NCBI GenBank assembly: GCA_014773175.1
Contig: VXCM01000800.1
Coordinates: 1 to 64,000, forward strand
Source: Lucifuga dentata
Lineage: Eukaryota; Chordata; Actinopteri; Ophidiiformes; Bythitidae
Direction of reading: 5' to 3'
DNA length: 64,000 nucleotides
Shown: piece by piece, positions 37,242 to 50,478 of the stretch
Layout: every line of letters starts with the position of its first letter
How positions within the stretch are numbered: the stretch's first letter is position 1
Translations under genes and position numbers: made by a program
The notes under the pieces: generated by a model
Databases searched by the model: none
Told to the model about the DNA's origin: nothing
The model's input: only the letters and a program-made list of their open reading frames with translations

Positions 37242-39425
37242 AATCAATCAATCAATCAATCAATCAATTAATTTATTTAAAGTGCAAAATCACCATGCAT
37301 CATGGTCCCGATACACTTTACAGTAAAGGTAAAAAAGTAGGAACATTAAAAAGATCATCAAAGCAAAGTTACAGTAAAAACAAGAACATTAAAAGAGCAA
37401 AGTTAAAAGGATGCTTGAAAAAGTAATAATCTAAGGTAGGCCGTAAAATAATGAATAGAGGTGGGTTTTCAACCTTGATTTAAAATTTTCAACTGAGCTT
37501 GCTTCTTTAACATGTAGTGGTAGTGTATTCCAGAGATAAGGGGCACGGTAAGCAAATGCTCTAAAGCCAAGCGATTTTTTGTTAATTGAAGGAATAACCA
37601 GGAGAGCAGCATCGAGAGAACGGAGAGGACGAGCTGGTGTGTATGGTGTAAGTAGCTCAGATAAGTAAGGTGGTGCAAGTCCATGCAAGGCCTTATAAGT
37701 TAAAAGAAGAACCTTAAAATCAGCTCTAGCTTGTACTGGTAGCCAATGAAGAGAGGCCAGAACGGGTGTTATATGATCATATTTTCTAGTTTTTGTCAGG
37801 AGTCTAGCTGCAGCATTCTGGACAAGCTGCAGACTTCTAATAGCATAGTTTGGAAGACCAGAGAGAAGTACATTACAATAATCAAGTCTGGAAGATACAA
37901 ATGCATGGATCAAAGTTTCAGCATCACGTAATGATAGAATAGGCCGGATCTTAGCAATATTACTGAGATGAAAAAATGCTGTCTTGGTGATGGACTTGAT
38001 ATGAGGCTGGAATGTTAAACGGGAATCAAAAATCACTCCAAGGTTTTTGATGGTCGAGCTTTCAGGAATAATACAGTCGTCAATGTTAACACTCAAATTC
38101 TCAAACAAATGCCCATGCTTTGCTGGTCTAACAACTAACAGTTCAGTTTTATCAGCATTTAACAGCAGAAAGTTTATATTCATCCATTTTTTAATTTCTA
38201 AAAGACATGCCTCTAAGTTTCGGAGCTGGGAAAGGTCATTTGGCTTAACAGGTACATATAGCTGTGTGTCATCAGCGTAGCAATGGAATTGAACATCATA
38301 TTTACAAATGATATCACCAAGAGGAAGCATGTAAATAGAAAACAGCATAGGGCCAAGGACCGATCCCTGGGGTACACCAGACTTTACTACAGAGAAAGTA
38401 GAAATTGTATTATTGTAGTATACACGTTGAGTTCTATTTGATAAATATGAATGAAACCATGAAAGCACCGTCCCCTGAATACCAATATGCTTCTCCAAGC
38501 GGCTTAGAAGTATGTTATGGTCCACAGTGTCAAAGGCAGCACTCAAGTCAAGAAGCAGCAGCAGTGATGTTAAATCAGAATCAGCAGTAATTAGAAGATC
38601 ATTGACTACTCTTGTCAGGGCAGTTTCAGTAGAATGACGGGACCGAAAGCCAGATTGAAATTTATCAAAAAGATTGTTGTTAGATAAGTGGTCAGTAATT
38701 TGGTTAGCGACAGCCCTTTCAAGTAGTTTCGACATAAAAGGAAGATTTGAGATTGGCCTGTAATTGTATAAAATTTGTGGGTCAGTATTTTGTTTTTTAA
38801 GCAGCGGTTTAACAATGGCAGTTTTGAAGGCTGAAGGCACAGACCCCACGGAAAGTGACATATTAATAATATGAAGAACAGAACTACTTAAAACAGGAAA
38901 CAATTCTTTAAAGAGGTTCGACGGTATGGGGTCTAATATGCATGTCGTAGGTTTGGAGGCAGTTACCAGGCTGATGAGGGTCTCAGGGGAAATTATTTCA
39001 AACTCTGAGAGAGAGCAGTTGGTCTGAACAATACCAGAGAGTTCATGGCCATCACCCTGAGGAGAGTGTGGACCAGTGAATTTATCTCTAATAGAGTCAA
39101 GCTTGTTTGTAAAGAAGTTCAGAAAATCATTAGCACTAAATGAAGAGGTATTGGCGGGGGTATTCTGTGTGAGTTTAGCAACAGTGTGAAACAGAAACCG
39201 GGGATTGTTTTTATTATTGTTAATCAGACGAGAAAAATAAGCTGTCCTAGCAGCTGAGAGTGCACGTTTATACTTCCTAAAACTCTCGACCCAGGCAAGG
39301 CGAGAAGTGTCTAGTTTTGTTATGCGCCATCTGCGCTCATGTTTTCTACAGTTCCGTTTGAGTGCACGGATGTCATCTGAAAACCATGGTGCTGATTTCG
39401 TCCGAATGCATTTTACTTTTACAGC
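37242..39425 (-). mobile_element. 5'-truncated non-LTR retrotransposon (LINE, Jockey superfamily, L2/CR1-like)
   Basis: The minus-strand frame is open from 39425 to the stop at 37431, 664 codons without a break. It starts after the endonuclease domain (APWFSDDIRALKRNCRKHER) and then holds a full reverse transcriptase: YRPISNLPF, FQSGFRSRHSTETAL, LDLSAAFDTVDH, GVPQGSVLGP and the catalytic YADDTQLY. After it come the typical C-terminal RLDYCNVLLSGLP and LAPPYLSELLTPYTPARPLR blocks, ending KSRLKTHLYSLFYGLP. About 190 nt of 3' UTR end in an ATTG/TTGA tetranucleotide tail (37242-37270), as is usual for this clade. The endonuclease and ORF1 are absent. It is an insertion in a sipa1l1 intron, in the same orientation as the gene. 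Confidence 0.9.
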
Positions 39426-42400
39426 TCATTATGAAAGGATATTTATTCTCATACATTGCTCCACTAAAAAAAGTGGCTGCAGGGATGAGAACACTAGAGA
39501 AGGAAGCTTGAGTTATATAAAAACAAAAAAAAGAGAGGAAGGAGAGAGAGAGAGAAATTGTTTCTAATTACCATTGTTAGGACCCTGCATTATCATTACA
39601 CTCCAAGCTTTCTGACAACACAACAACCAAGCCGCCACGGCAACCCATTGGTGGCCAGAAGAGATGCTTCTGCTGCCATTTCACATTAAGCTGATTTTAG
39701 TTTGACTACAGAGGATTACCGGCAACTCATCCAACCAAATTACGCTAAAACCTTGATTTGGTCTGGATAAAAATGTGTGTTTGCATACTATCCATCCACA
39801 CTCTAACAGTGACAGTACAGTCTGTGACTGTACTCGCATCCTGAACCCACGATGACTAGCACAGGTGGACGCATCAGTCAGCTTGGCTTGCACCACTTTA
39901 GCCATGGGCTAAACAACACAGCACAGCTGGGTTTATCTGATATTATGCAACTCAGCACAGCCCCCGCAGGCCCTCTTCACACCACCCCTCTCCTCCCACT
40001 AGAGCACCATTGGCTATTTGCAGGCAGAAGTGCGCTCTGAGACACAAGTGTTCAAGCACTGGTAAAGTCTGTGGGGATATTTGAGAAGGATTCAAATTTG
40101 TAAACTCTTAATGGCTGATATCAACATAAAGCCCTCTATCCCAATTATTAAAGTCAAATCTAGTATGTCAGGAACTTAAAAAGTTATGAACTTCATGTGG
40201 TTTAATACTGATTCAAATTCCTAAAAATGGTGATTAGACTCCAGGTTTGTATCCATCATTGACTGATTCATAGTGATTCTGCTTTTACTTCCTGGACCCA
40301 AATTTTGTTACTAAGCAATACTTGCCAAAAGTAGAATTGCACTTGTTGCCTGGCAACATTAGCTTATTGAGTCTCATATCAGGAAGCAGCGAGAACCAGT
40401 GGTGCTTTGAGCAATAACTCACTATGCTCTTTTCATCTTGGCTATATGCTGAAGCCCAACTACAGTGGCAGTGTTCAAGTGCTATGATTTCCCATTATAC
40501 CTCTGCACCGGATTCCTCACAATCATCAATATTTCATAATCAAAAACACACTTGACAAATTTAAGCTTGTGCAGTAATAGCATCCCTTGAAAGGTAACCT
40601 AATCAAGACCATTTGTTATTCTGTCAAAGTTAATGCATTAATCAACAAACTGGTTGGTGTAAAGGGGACTAGCACAAGTAGTTTTAACAGTTATATTGTT
40701 TTTGAGACCATAAAATAAGGAAATGAAGGGAAGCAGGCTAAAGTGGATCTCATCATTTCACCCCCCCAACCATGCCCGATTTCCCCAGGGACAAATGCTT
40801 TATGAGATGTTTAAGACTTTAAGGCAGGCAGTCACTTCATTAAAAACAACTCTGCGTGCCCTCATCAAAGCCACTTTATTGCTAAACTGGGCTGCTGTCA
40901 TTAGAAAGTCGGGTTATAGCATTCTTTCCTTCTATCAGCTGCTTTTTAATGAAAAACAGCAGCTTGGTTAAGCCACTCATCAAGTTTTCTTGCTCACTGC
41001 TGGAGAAACCAAGTGGAGGCCTCAGCTAAACGTTGTCAGAACACCATCGGAATGGATCAAAGCAGCAAAAGCAACCAGACGGCCACAGTCCTCTGTCCAC
41101 AGTCCATCTCACTTCACCGCATGTGTAGCTCATGGTGATGGGTGGTGATGTAAGGGCAGCAGGTGTGAGAGGGTAAGAAGACAGTTTGAAAATGTTTTTT
41201 TTTTTTTTTTTTTTTNACTTTTTTTTTTTTTTAGAATTATTGCAGGTTGGCACAAGTTTATACTTCTCCAACACAAAATCCTGATTTTGTGCAAACTCTG
41301 CAGAAAAAGGAACAATTACAAAACAGACAAAGAAGAAAAACAGCAACATTTTACGCAAAATTAAAAAAAAAAAAAAAAAAAAAAGACAGAACTTTTTTTT
41401 CTAGGAAATGGTTCTTGAATGGCATTTCCCATAAGGTTAAATGCTACCTGAGCTACACACAGACACACACACAAAAAAAGTCAACATCTATATTGCTGGG
41501 GATTAACAATGTTTTTTCAGCATTCACACACAGAGCAGCAAACAAAGCCCTTTGGAACTGATGGCTCTGCAACCACATGCCAATGTACAGTATACAGCCC
41601 AATGCTGCTCGTCCAAATAATCATTAACCAGTTCGTCCCCGAGTAAATGTTTCAAGAGCTTTTGTAAACTAGAAAGTAAATACACATAGCCCTCAGGGAC
41701 AGGGACACTAACAGAACCACAGTGTAAGGAAGGGGAGGACTGGGTAGCAGGGGGAGGTTTGCAGATTTCATTGTTCTTTAGCACATTGAGCTTTGCTGAA
41801 GTTTAAAATGTGAAAACGATGAGGTCATCCCATTTATGTACACAGAGCATTCTCACACATCCCACTGCATGCCAGTGTACCCCATGGCCCTGCGAACAGC
41901 GTGATGGGGATGGACCTTGGGAAAGAGTAATGAACCTTTAGCACATCTTTGGCCTTTGCAAAGCTCTAAACCTGAAACTCGTTAAATCCGAGTATGGAAA
42001 CTCTGCTCTGGCTCGTGAGGCCATCACCTTACGTGCCAAAACACTCCCCTTCTTGGATGAGCAAAGTGAGCTGAAAGGTTGCAGCGTGAAAGGACAGATT
42101 GTGAAAATCCACTTTCCTGTTTTGGTTGTCTCTTTCCACCACCTGCAAACCAGATGTTGTCAATCTGAGCACCGTGACCTGATTTTTCTGTTTTAGATGC
42201 AATCTACAGGTTCACTTGGGCCAGTCTTATTTCCCATATGGCTTACCTCTGTCTGTGGAATAGCCACCAGAATCAACAGAATCACTGAAAGTGGCATATT
42301 CATTTCTCAGCGGGTGACAATAAGGAATTTGGTATTATCAGTATTATCTCTGGCTTTGTGTCAGTACATGGCTCTGCACGGCAGGAAGAGCGTCAGGGGG

Positions 42401-42739
42401 TCAGCCAAAGGCTGCTGCTGCTTGCAGTAAATTAAGATGGATTCATGTGTTTACCAGCCTTGGCACTGAGCTGGGACCTCCTTGAAACCCACAAAACCAA
42501 GCAAGATGTCTTTGATTATAAGGATCTACCAGAGCGCTTTTCTCTTTGGCACAGCGGCTGAGTGCAGCAACGTCGACCGGCTTTTCTTGAAATTAAAAGA
42601 CATCAGTGACAGCAATGACAATGCAAGAAAAACTTAGTCTAGAACAAACTTGACATGACACAGCACTGATGTACTGTCAGGTTATCTACTTGTTATGGCT
42701 GAAATATGTTGAAATGTGCTGAAACAACCAAGTACTTAA

Positions 42740-43279
42740 AGCATCATACCGGTGGTTTTGCATGTTTGAGGCCAATAAATACTACCTGCAAACACATTAC
42801 ATTAATGCCAACCATTTTCCAAAACATAAAACTGTGTTTTATTTTCATGTTGGTTTTATCTTTCCAAATTAAATGTTTGGGCTATAAACCCATCTTAAAA
42901 TTCAATGTTTCGCCTGCTAACATGCATGTAGAAGGCACAGTCGTTATGATTTCTCTAGTAAAAGCAGTCTTTTACTCTGGTACTATATTCTCTGGTAGAG
43001 ATGTATATTTTCTTCTGTGTAACTCCATGTTGGATTGGTTAAATTAATAACTTCAATAAAACAGTATAATAATGGCATGTGGTTACCTATCTCAAGCACA
43101 TTTCAAGCTGATTTTCATAACATACTGCAATGAGCTGAAACCAGTCTGGAAGGTAGAAAAAACAATTTGAAAATGTACCACTCCAGGAGTAATGTTTGCA
43201 GAATGGCTGGCAGTAATGTAACATGTTATGTGGGTAGTATTTATTGGGCTCAAACATGAAAAACCACTGGTATGGTCTT
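42740..43279. mobile_element. TTAA-type inverted-arm element, copy 2
   Basis: Flanked by TTAA on both sides (42736-42739, 43280-43283). The left arm reads CATACCGGTGGTTTTGCATG, then TTTGAGGCCAATAAATAC. The right arm is its reverse complement (GTATTTATTGGGCTCAAACA, then ACCACTGGTATGG). The arms extend well inward, so most of the roughly 540 bp is a long inverted repeat. No coding content. Confidence 0.75.
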
Positions 43280-44579
43280 TTAAAACACCCAGCAGACACA
43301 GAGCAACATAACCATCCCATTGGAGCTGTATTTTTACCTAACAAAATTAGTCCAATATTTTATATGTGGTTTCTGTGGTTCATGTGGGGGTCTAGTGAGA
43401 GCCGTGGGACTAAACCACGAAGACAATGTTAATGCTGGAAAACAAACACAAGCTCATCTGTTTCAATCTTAATGTCAGAAATATTGTTTACTCCTGACTG
43501 AAATCTGATTCTTTCATTGGCAGCATTTCTTTTTTAAACTAATCTGAGTACTGCGCTGAGTGCTAAACCACATCTCCATCCTAAATGTCTTCTTGTATCT
43601 TGACATAAACCCTTCCAAGCAGCCACATTGCCACAAACATCAACAAAGCTACAAGCTCTGTTTGATCTGTTGTGGCTCAGTGGGTTATTACAGCGATGGA
43701 AGGCAACTCAAACTGACAGTGAAATCACAGAGACTGTCAATTACAGCACACTTAATGAATCAATTTCAAGGCTGGTAAACTACGCGGAGGCCCGGCCTTT
43801 AAAGCGGTTTTTGTCTCGGAACCATCACGCTGTGGCTGATCTACAGTGAGTGGTATGACAGGAAAAGTGACAACATCCCTTATGAAGCCAGCTAATAATA
43901 TGGTATATATACTGCATTACAAAAGAAATATTGTCCAAACATTGGTCAGCTTTCCCAGTTTCAAGAAGTAACAGTTCCCTTGAGAGCGGGGAGGCGGCTC
44001 CAACCAACACGAACAATTACCAGGATGTATCGTCCTTTAATCCTGTGCCTCAGTTTCCTCTGTTTGTGTGGCTGTCTTCATTGGTGGGTCCCCTACAGCA
44101 TCCACATGACGACAGCAAGGGCCTTTTCAAGTCTAGGACTCTTGCGTGTTTGACCTTTAGGGTCCTCCTCAAGTAGCACAGAATGAGCTCTAATGTTGTC
44201 ACAGCACTTAAATTTTTTGACAAAAGAGCTCAGAGTGTAATATGCTCAAAGATGATACTGATACATTGCAGGCAAAGAAATACTGCAAATAATGTCACCG
44301 GACAGCCCCAAAATAACATGCTTGACAGACCGCAAGCACAGAGAATTTGATGTGAGCTGGGTGCCCATCTTAAGCATTATTCTAACCCTAAGAAGTTCTG
44401 TAATTGGAAAACCTTTGTTTTTCCAACCAGAATCTGCCATGTCAATATCTCTGCCAAAGTGAAATGTAAAACCTCCAGATGGAATTCCTTTCTGTATTTC
44501 CAGAAATACCAATGTCCTCCAAAAGTAGGTGAACACATATGTCGGTAATTTAAGAACAAAGTCTGTTTTTTTGTTTGGG

Positions 44580-44607
44580 TTTTTTTTTTTTTTNGGGGGG
44601 GGGGGGG
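44580..44607. repeat. poly-T / N / poly-G junction
   Basis: 14 T, one N at 44594, then 13 G: a homopolymer switch exactly at a gap character. Confidence 0.85.
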
Positions 44608-47600
44608 AGAGATTACATCTTTTGCATCATCAATAGTTAACAGGCTGTAGTAGATGTTCTTTCACCAGCTTGAACCCAAGTGAGAAGGTCAATGATCACA
44701 AAAGGGTAAATATGCATAATATAGTAAGGAGTATTGCCAACATGACTACACATATCCTCTAAGGTCTAAGATCTATGATGTTTTATGTAAAAGAATGACA
44801 GTGCCTATTTTTCAGCAATGCTTTATCTTTCGCTCAGTGACACAACACATACATTTCTAGCTATCTAGCTGAAAGCTTTGCCTGCTGGAAGACAATGTCC
44901 TCCAACCAAGACTGCATTTTTGCACTGCCTGGCATCAGTTTACCCATCGGTTTAGGTGGACTTGGCCTCACAATGTGGTGAGCTATTTGACATTGTTGCC
45001 ATGGTTGCAGCTGTTTTGACTCGGCAGAATTTTGCACTGACTGCTGTATTCAAGACCCACTTTCCTTCTGCCCAAAAATGTGGGCAGACCCTACCCTGTG
45101 TCAAATCATGATAAGAAACCATGAATGTGAATAAAGCATGTTTGGAAAAGGGTAAAGGATCACTTCTGCATTAGCCCTGATGGTACATTATATTCTGTCA
45201 CACTACACACATACATAGCATTTCAGGCTGGTGATTCACTGACACCCACAATGGCTCCCTACATGACTAAATATACCTTATGAAAACTGACAACTTGGAA
45301 AAATTGTGAATTTGAAGCAAGAAAAGTGTATTTTTTTTTTAAGTATATGCCCTAATGTTACCAGGCAAATTTCAACGCATGCTTTTGATTTAGAAAGTTC
45401 TCAAACTATATTGTGGTCTTTGCAGAGAAAATCTACATTTCTGGACAAAGTTTCCTTTTCTCAATCCTGATAACCTGATATATTACAGCAACTAGTGTGT
45501 AAAATAGCACAACTTACTCCAGGTAGGAGAATAAGCTCAAACTGCCAAATATCAATTCTACTTGAGTATAAGAAATGCATGAGAAATGTAATGTGATTCC
45601 TGATCCACAAGGATCAAATCATATCTAGGGCACTCAAATAGCTATGTAATTTCCTGACTAATAGCTTGCATAAATTTTAGGCTCCAGCTCCTCACACTCT
45701 TTCCAAAAATGGCATAGGAGAGATAGCAGTAATTATCAAATTGCCAAAAAAGGGTCAGATGAGCACATCAATCACTGATGTCAGCCCAGGGAGCCAAGAG
45801 TAGCAACATCCTTTTACTCAGCCAGCAGGACAGAAATCAGAGAACTCAGTCTGCTTGTAAACAGATGGTAAGGCAGTTGGTGGGAATTTCGGTAATGCTG
45901 TCATACATGTCTGAGGATGAAGAATTACGCTTCTCGTGTTCAGTCACTTTCATGGTATATCATCATGGACATAAAGAGGGACTAGATCAAGGATCCCTGA
46001 AAGAATCTCTTCATGCAAAAAAACCTTTGTTTTGATGCAAGATAATGATCCCGTGTTTCACTTGTGTTATATTTCTCACATCAGACACGCACATGTTAAT
46101 GCCAGGTGTTGTAGAGAAACAGAATAGCAATCCTACAGTCATTATAGAAACCCTTATCCACCCTTTCACAGCAAAGCCGAGCACTGTCAGACCCACGGAA
46201 GCCCTGAACAGGATCCGAATCACAAATCCATGTCGGATAACATTCCAAACTCCCAAGACAGGTTCATATTGGGTCACAGTTTTAATCTGAAAGAGGGTAT
46301 CGGAAGCTAACCAATGTAAATCAAACAAAAGGGGTTAATCACTTGATTTAACTGATAGATGATACTAGAATAAAAAGTTGTAAGGTAATTCCATGTGACG
46401 TTGCTGAATGTTGAATGAAAATGTGCTGTAATCTCGCTCTCTCGAGGTCTGGTCATATCTGCCTGCTGTACCTGGGCTTTGGATTCCCACTACCTGCAAC
46501 CTGGGGTTAATCAAACTCTCTCTCACTTTAATATTTTGACCAACCATATAAAAATTTGCAGCAGAACTGCACCCACGCCAGCACAGAACTAAATAACATC
46601 AACTTCTATAGGTAACTTCTACAAAATGGCCACTTTTAATCTTTACTGCAAAGTTCAGACTTTAGCATTAGCCTTGCCCGAAGCATTTACAGCAGTTCAG
46701 CTTTATTCTCTTAATATCTCTGCTCTCTCTCTCTCTCAGATCCCATCTGTACAGTGTGTTCCTTCTGTTTATTTCTGCATGGATTAGCCAGCATCGCCAT
46801 TGTTGTGTTTTATATAGATTTCTCGCTCATCTGTCATAACTGAGCAAATCTGAGCATTTCTTTAAAATCTGCACTGCTTTTTTCTGCCATAATCCAGTGT
46901 TCCAGTCCTAATTAAAGTCGTACATTCACTAGAAAGAGAAGAGAAAACGGATCCTATACAAGGAAAACATTGCTTTTAATTCCCCTCACCTCAGGATTTT
47001 CAGGTGGCTGAAAGAAACTGCTTCTCCCTCCCTCCCTCTCCATTTCTGCCTGATATGAAAGGCCCCGACAGAGCCTCCTGAAAGCATCAACAGGGTTTCC
47101 GATTTACCCTCTGCGCCAAAACTGGATCAAAAGAGATGCCATTTCACATATCAATGGAAACACTTCATGTGTCTCATCGCAATAAATGCCAGCATCCATG
47201 AAACTGAAGAGGGAAAACAAACCCCTAAAATTACATTTCTTACAAAACAGCAATCAAACTTACTCTATAGAGTTTTAAATGGTAAAGATGAAACAACATT
47301 GTGATACTGGTGGCTGAGTAATAAAAGCACATTGCATGAGAGGATAACACAATATAGAAATTATTTTACCCCACCCTAAAATTACTTAATATAAAACCCC
47401 TTCAGTTGCTACATTGGGATTAAATATCAGAATGATTTTGGAAAATTTTGAATACATATATTTTGCTCTGAATGTGAAACTTAGTATAAACGTATAATAC
47501 ATTGCTTAGGTCTTATTATATTTACAGAATCATTCTGTTCTGTGGAGTGAGTTATCTCCTTTAATAGTGTTTCTTACTCTGTTATTTCTCAAGAGAGAGC

Positions 47601-48869
47601 CCACCCCAAGACCTTAAGTAGTGGGAACTCACATTCCAAGCAATCTCCAGTTCATACAGAGAGAAGGGGAGGGAGAAGGACAGATAGAGGAAAAAGGGAA
47701 AAGAAGGGGGGGTGCTAAGAGAGATAAGGTGAGAAAAAAAGGACAAAAATGAGGAGAATGTCAATCTTGGCATGCCTCCCACCACAGGAAGGAAGCAAGA
47801 TGAGAGGAAAAGGAACTGTCAGTGATGGGTGAAAGGAGGAGGGAATCGTGGGAGGTGGAAAGCAAAGACGCAAGAGAAATGAGAGAGAAGGAGGGAGAAG
47901 AGGTATAGATGCAAAGAAATAGCAGGGCAAAAAGGTGGGTACACACAGCGAGGCTGGCGTCGCAGGGTGTAAACATAAGGCAAGACTCTATTTGCATCTC
48001 CTGGCGGCGCCACAAAATGCATGCGGCAAAAAAGTGTAAGCCAGACAGCACTGAGATTGAACTGTCCTTTTTTTTCCTCTGACGTTCATTTGCCAGTTGT
48101 CTTTGCGAATGCTGCCAAAAATCTCATCCATTGCATGTAGGCTTGGGATACACTGTAGAGGTTTTTGGAAGCACGGCCATGTCTCGGTTTTGACACAAAA
48201 TGAAATCTCAATGTTTTGATTGCAAACAGTTAATAACACAGTGACTCCAAGAAATTCCTTATCTGAATCCCCCCAAAAAGAACCCACTTAACGTGCTTCC
48301 TATGGAGAGCATGAAGGCCCTTTCTCAAACAAGTTTTACCCCGTCTCCAGCTGCTTAATCCAGGCACATCTAGAGAGATGTTTCAGCTGCTCTACCTCCC
48401 AAAAGCCTCTTCACAATCTTTCAACTGCCAATCCCCAACCATGACATTTTCATTTTCTCTTCTCTTTTTTTCCCCCTTCTCCCACCTCCCCATTAGTTCG
48501 ACAGCTACATGTGTTACAGAACATGTGCACCTCCGCCTACGCACTCAGTTTCAATAGCCTACTTAATATTGTAAATGCGACACAGCCTCCAGATCTGCCC
48601 AGCCTTGGCATTGAGAGAAACTGAAGAGGAAGGACTGATGGCACGAGATGTTGAGCGACTAAAACATGAGAGTTTGGGGGNGAGGAAGTCACTACCACAG
48701 AAAAAAAAACAGAGTGGGCAAAGTGGTTGAAACGCCATCTCAGTGGGAATATATCTCTAAAGCGGCTATTGTGTTTCAAGTTAAGAATGTGACCCACCCT
48801 GAACACCCAATGAATAGAGATGAGATTTCTTTGACATATCCATTTAGAACTTGTCAGCAAAGGAAGCAC

Positions 48870-48955
48870 TGTGTGTGTGTGTGTGTGTGTCTACCTGTCT
48901 GTGTGACAGCATGGGTTTGTGTGTGTTTGAGTGTGCATGCGTGTGTGCCCCGGAG
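48870..48955. repeat. (GT)n-rich tract
   Basis: Perfect GT units to 48890, then degenerate TGTGTG-rich sequence. Confidence 0.8.
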
Positions 48956-50066
48956 GGCTGAAGCTGGTAGCCTCATAGTCTGAGGACACATCCCTCCACA
49001 GGTGGAGACTGCACCAATAACACAGAGCAACTACAGGGGGTCTTCTTCCAATAAAAGTCCTCTTCTGACTATCATTAGGGTAGAAGGGCTCTCAGAGACA
49101 CAGGCTTAGACTACTTAGACACACACTTTATTGAGTGTTAGGACTCATTTCAATTTTATTGGATGTTTTTGGTTGATTTTGTAGGGTCTTGTTCATAATG
49201 ATGACTGAAATGGCGTCTCATCAACATATTTTGGTATCCTTCATCACTGTGGCTTACTAATTAAATGTAGCAATGTGACATCATTGTTCAGATCTAGACT
49301 GCATAGACGGCCATTTTGATTAATGGTTTTGATTTTGACAGCCTTGGGTAGGACAGAAGCCTTAACCTGATGTCTGGTTGCAGGCATCTACTTAGTCAGA
49401 TGTAAGATGAATATTATTTTAATAACCTTGTTAAAGAACTTTCCCTGCTGAAGCAAACACACGCCGCCACCTTTCTGGAGGATCTCTATGTGAACTAAAT
49501 GGCCAAACAACCACCAAAAACGAAAGAAACCTGCAACCTGAAACAATCAAGTCCATGCAGGGGGAAGATCTGCATTCACTGAAAAATAACCAGATATATT
49601 TACAAATATTTCATACATCACTTAACTGTGTTTGTGGCATCGTTAATAAGTCAAAGTACTGCAGCTTACCATCGCAATTACAGAGCAGTTTCGCAGGGAC
49701 TAAACCAAACAACAATTATCTATATCTGATCGACATTTGACTGAGTTTCCTCTTTCTTTTGGACCAACGTGGAAATATTTATATGCAAACCGTGTTATGG
49801 AAAGGCAGGAACACATTAAATAGGATACTTTGCAATAATTAAACAAAGATAAAATGGTTAAAACTGCCGTCTAAACTTTCCGCTATAGTTTACTCACAGA
49901 CGCGTTACCTGAAATCCTTCGCGTACACAGTAGACCCCCAAAATTCAAAATTTGAAAAAATAGAATTACAGATTAAGAAAAACCTGCTGTTAAGCAAAAA
50001 TTAACGGTGTTCATAGTGATTCTGTGTTCATGTGAAGAGAGTCAGAGGAGAGAAATCAGCACCCAC

Positions 50067-50330
50067 CTTTATTAATTTCCACCTTGTTTGGCGTTTTCGG
50101 AAGGAAAAATAACGTACGCGCTGGGGACACTCGCCGTTACGGCTGGTCACGACAAAAAACGAAGCGGCTGTACAGATTCGGTAACAGAAAACCTTCAGGG
50201 CTCTTCACCTTTGTATCTGTTGTTGTCCGTGTGCTCTTCCGGCCGCCGTTCGGTTTGTTAATTCAGAAGTTCATCCAAAGTTGCAGCGGTTCGCTCCGCC
50301 CCTCGACGTGGATGAGATCACCGTCACCCA
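50067..50330 (-). other. sipa1l1: predicted first non-coding exon of sipa1l1
   Basis: The CpG-rich block drops straight into a consensus minus-strand donor, ATAAAG|GTGGGT at 50067. A second donor, TTTCAG|GTAACG at 49909, is possible. The upstream limit is a guess, placed just downstream of the promoter motifs at 50350-50413. No recognised plus-strand gene starts here. Confidence 0.4.
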
Positions 50331-50478
50331 GAGCTGCCCGCCGCTCCATTCTCGCGATACCAATCTGTGCAGCCAGCTGCTAAAAGAGGAGAGGATAGTG
50401 CAGTCTCGCGAGACCAGAGGAACAGATGAGCAGGTTGCTGGTGAAAGGATGGCAGACGGAGAGCGTTGCTCTGGCAAC
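50237..50478. promoter_or_regulatory. CpG-rich TATA-less promoter, probably of sipa1l1
   Basis: This is the only dense CpG block in the window. Motifs seen: an exact palindrome TCTCGCGAGA (50404-50413); a one-off copy TCTCGCGATA (50350-50359); an RFX-type X-box GTTGCTCTGGCAAC (50465-50478); an ETS-type CTTCCGG (50237-50243); and a GC box CCGCCCC (50296-50302). TCTCGCGAGA is a known core element of TATA-less, often bidirectional vertebrate promoters. Assignment to sipa1l1 rests on orientation and the donor at 50067. Confidence 0.6.

Larger units (their letters stand above)
28558..50066 (-). other. largest sipa1l1 5' intron (part)
   Basis: Outside the LINE (37.2-39.4 kb), the TTAA elements at 34.9 and 42.7 kb and simple repeats, I see only AT-rich sequence with scattered short ORFs. 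Short unrecognised 5' exons could be missed. Confidence 0.65.

Noticed and set aside
38405..38590. Plus-strand ORFs within the LINE
   Set aside because: Antisense shadows of the reverse transcriptase frame.
40930..40965. Possible microRNA hairpin (AGCTGCTTTTT...AAAAACAGCAGCT)
   Set aside because: The stem is only about 11 bp, too short for a microRNA precursor.
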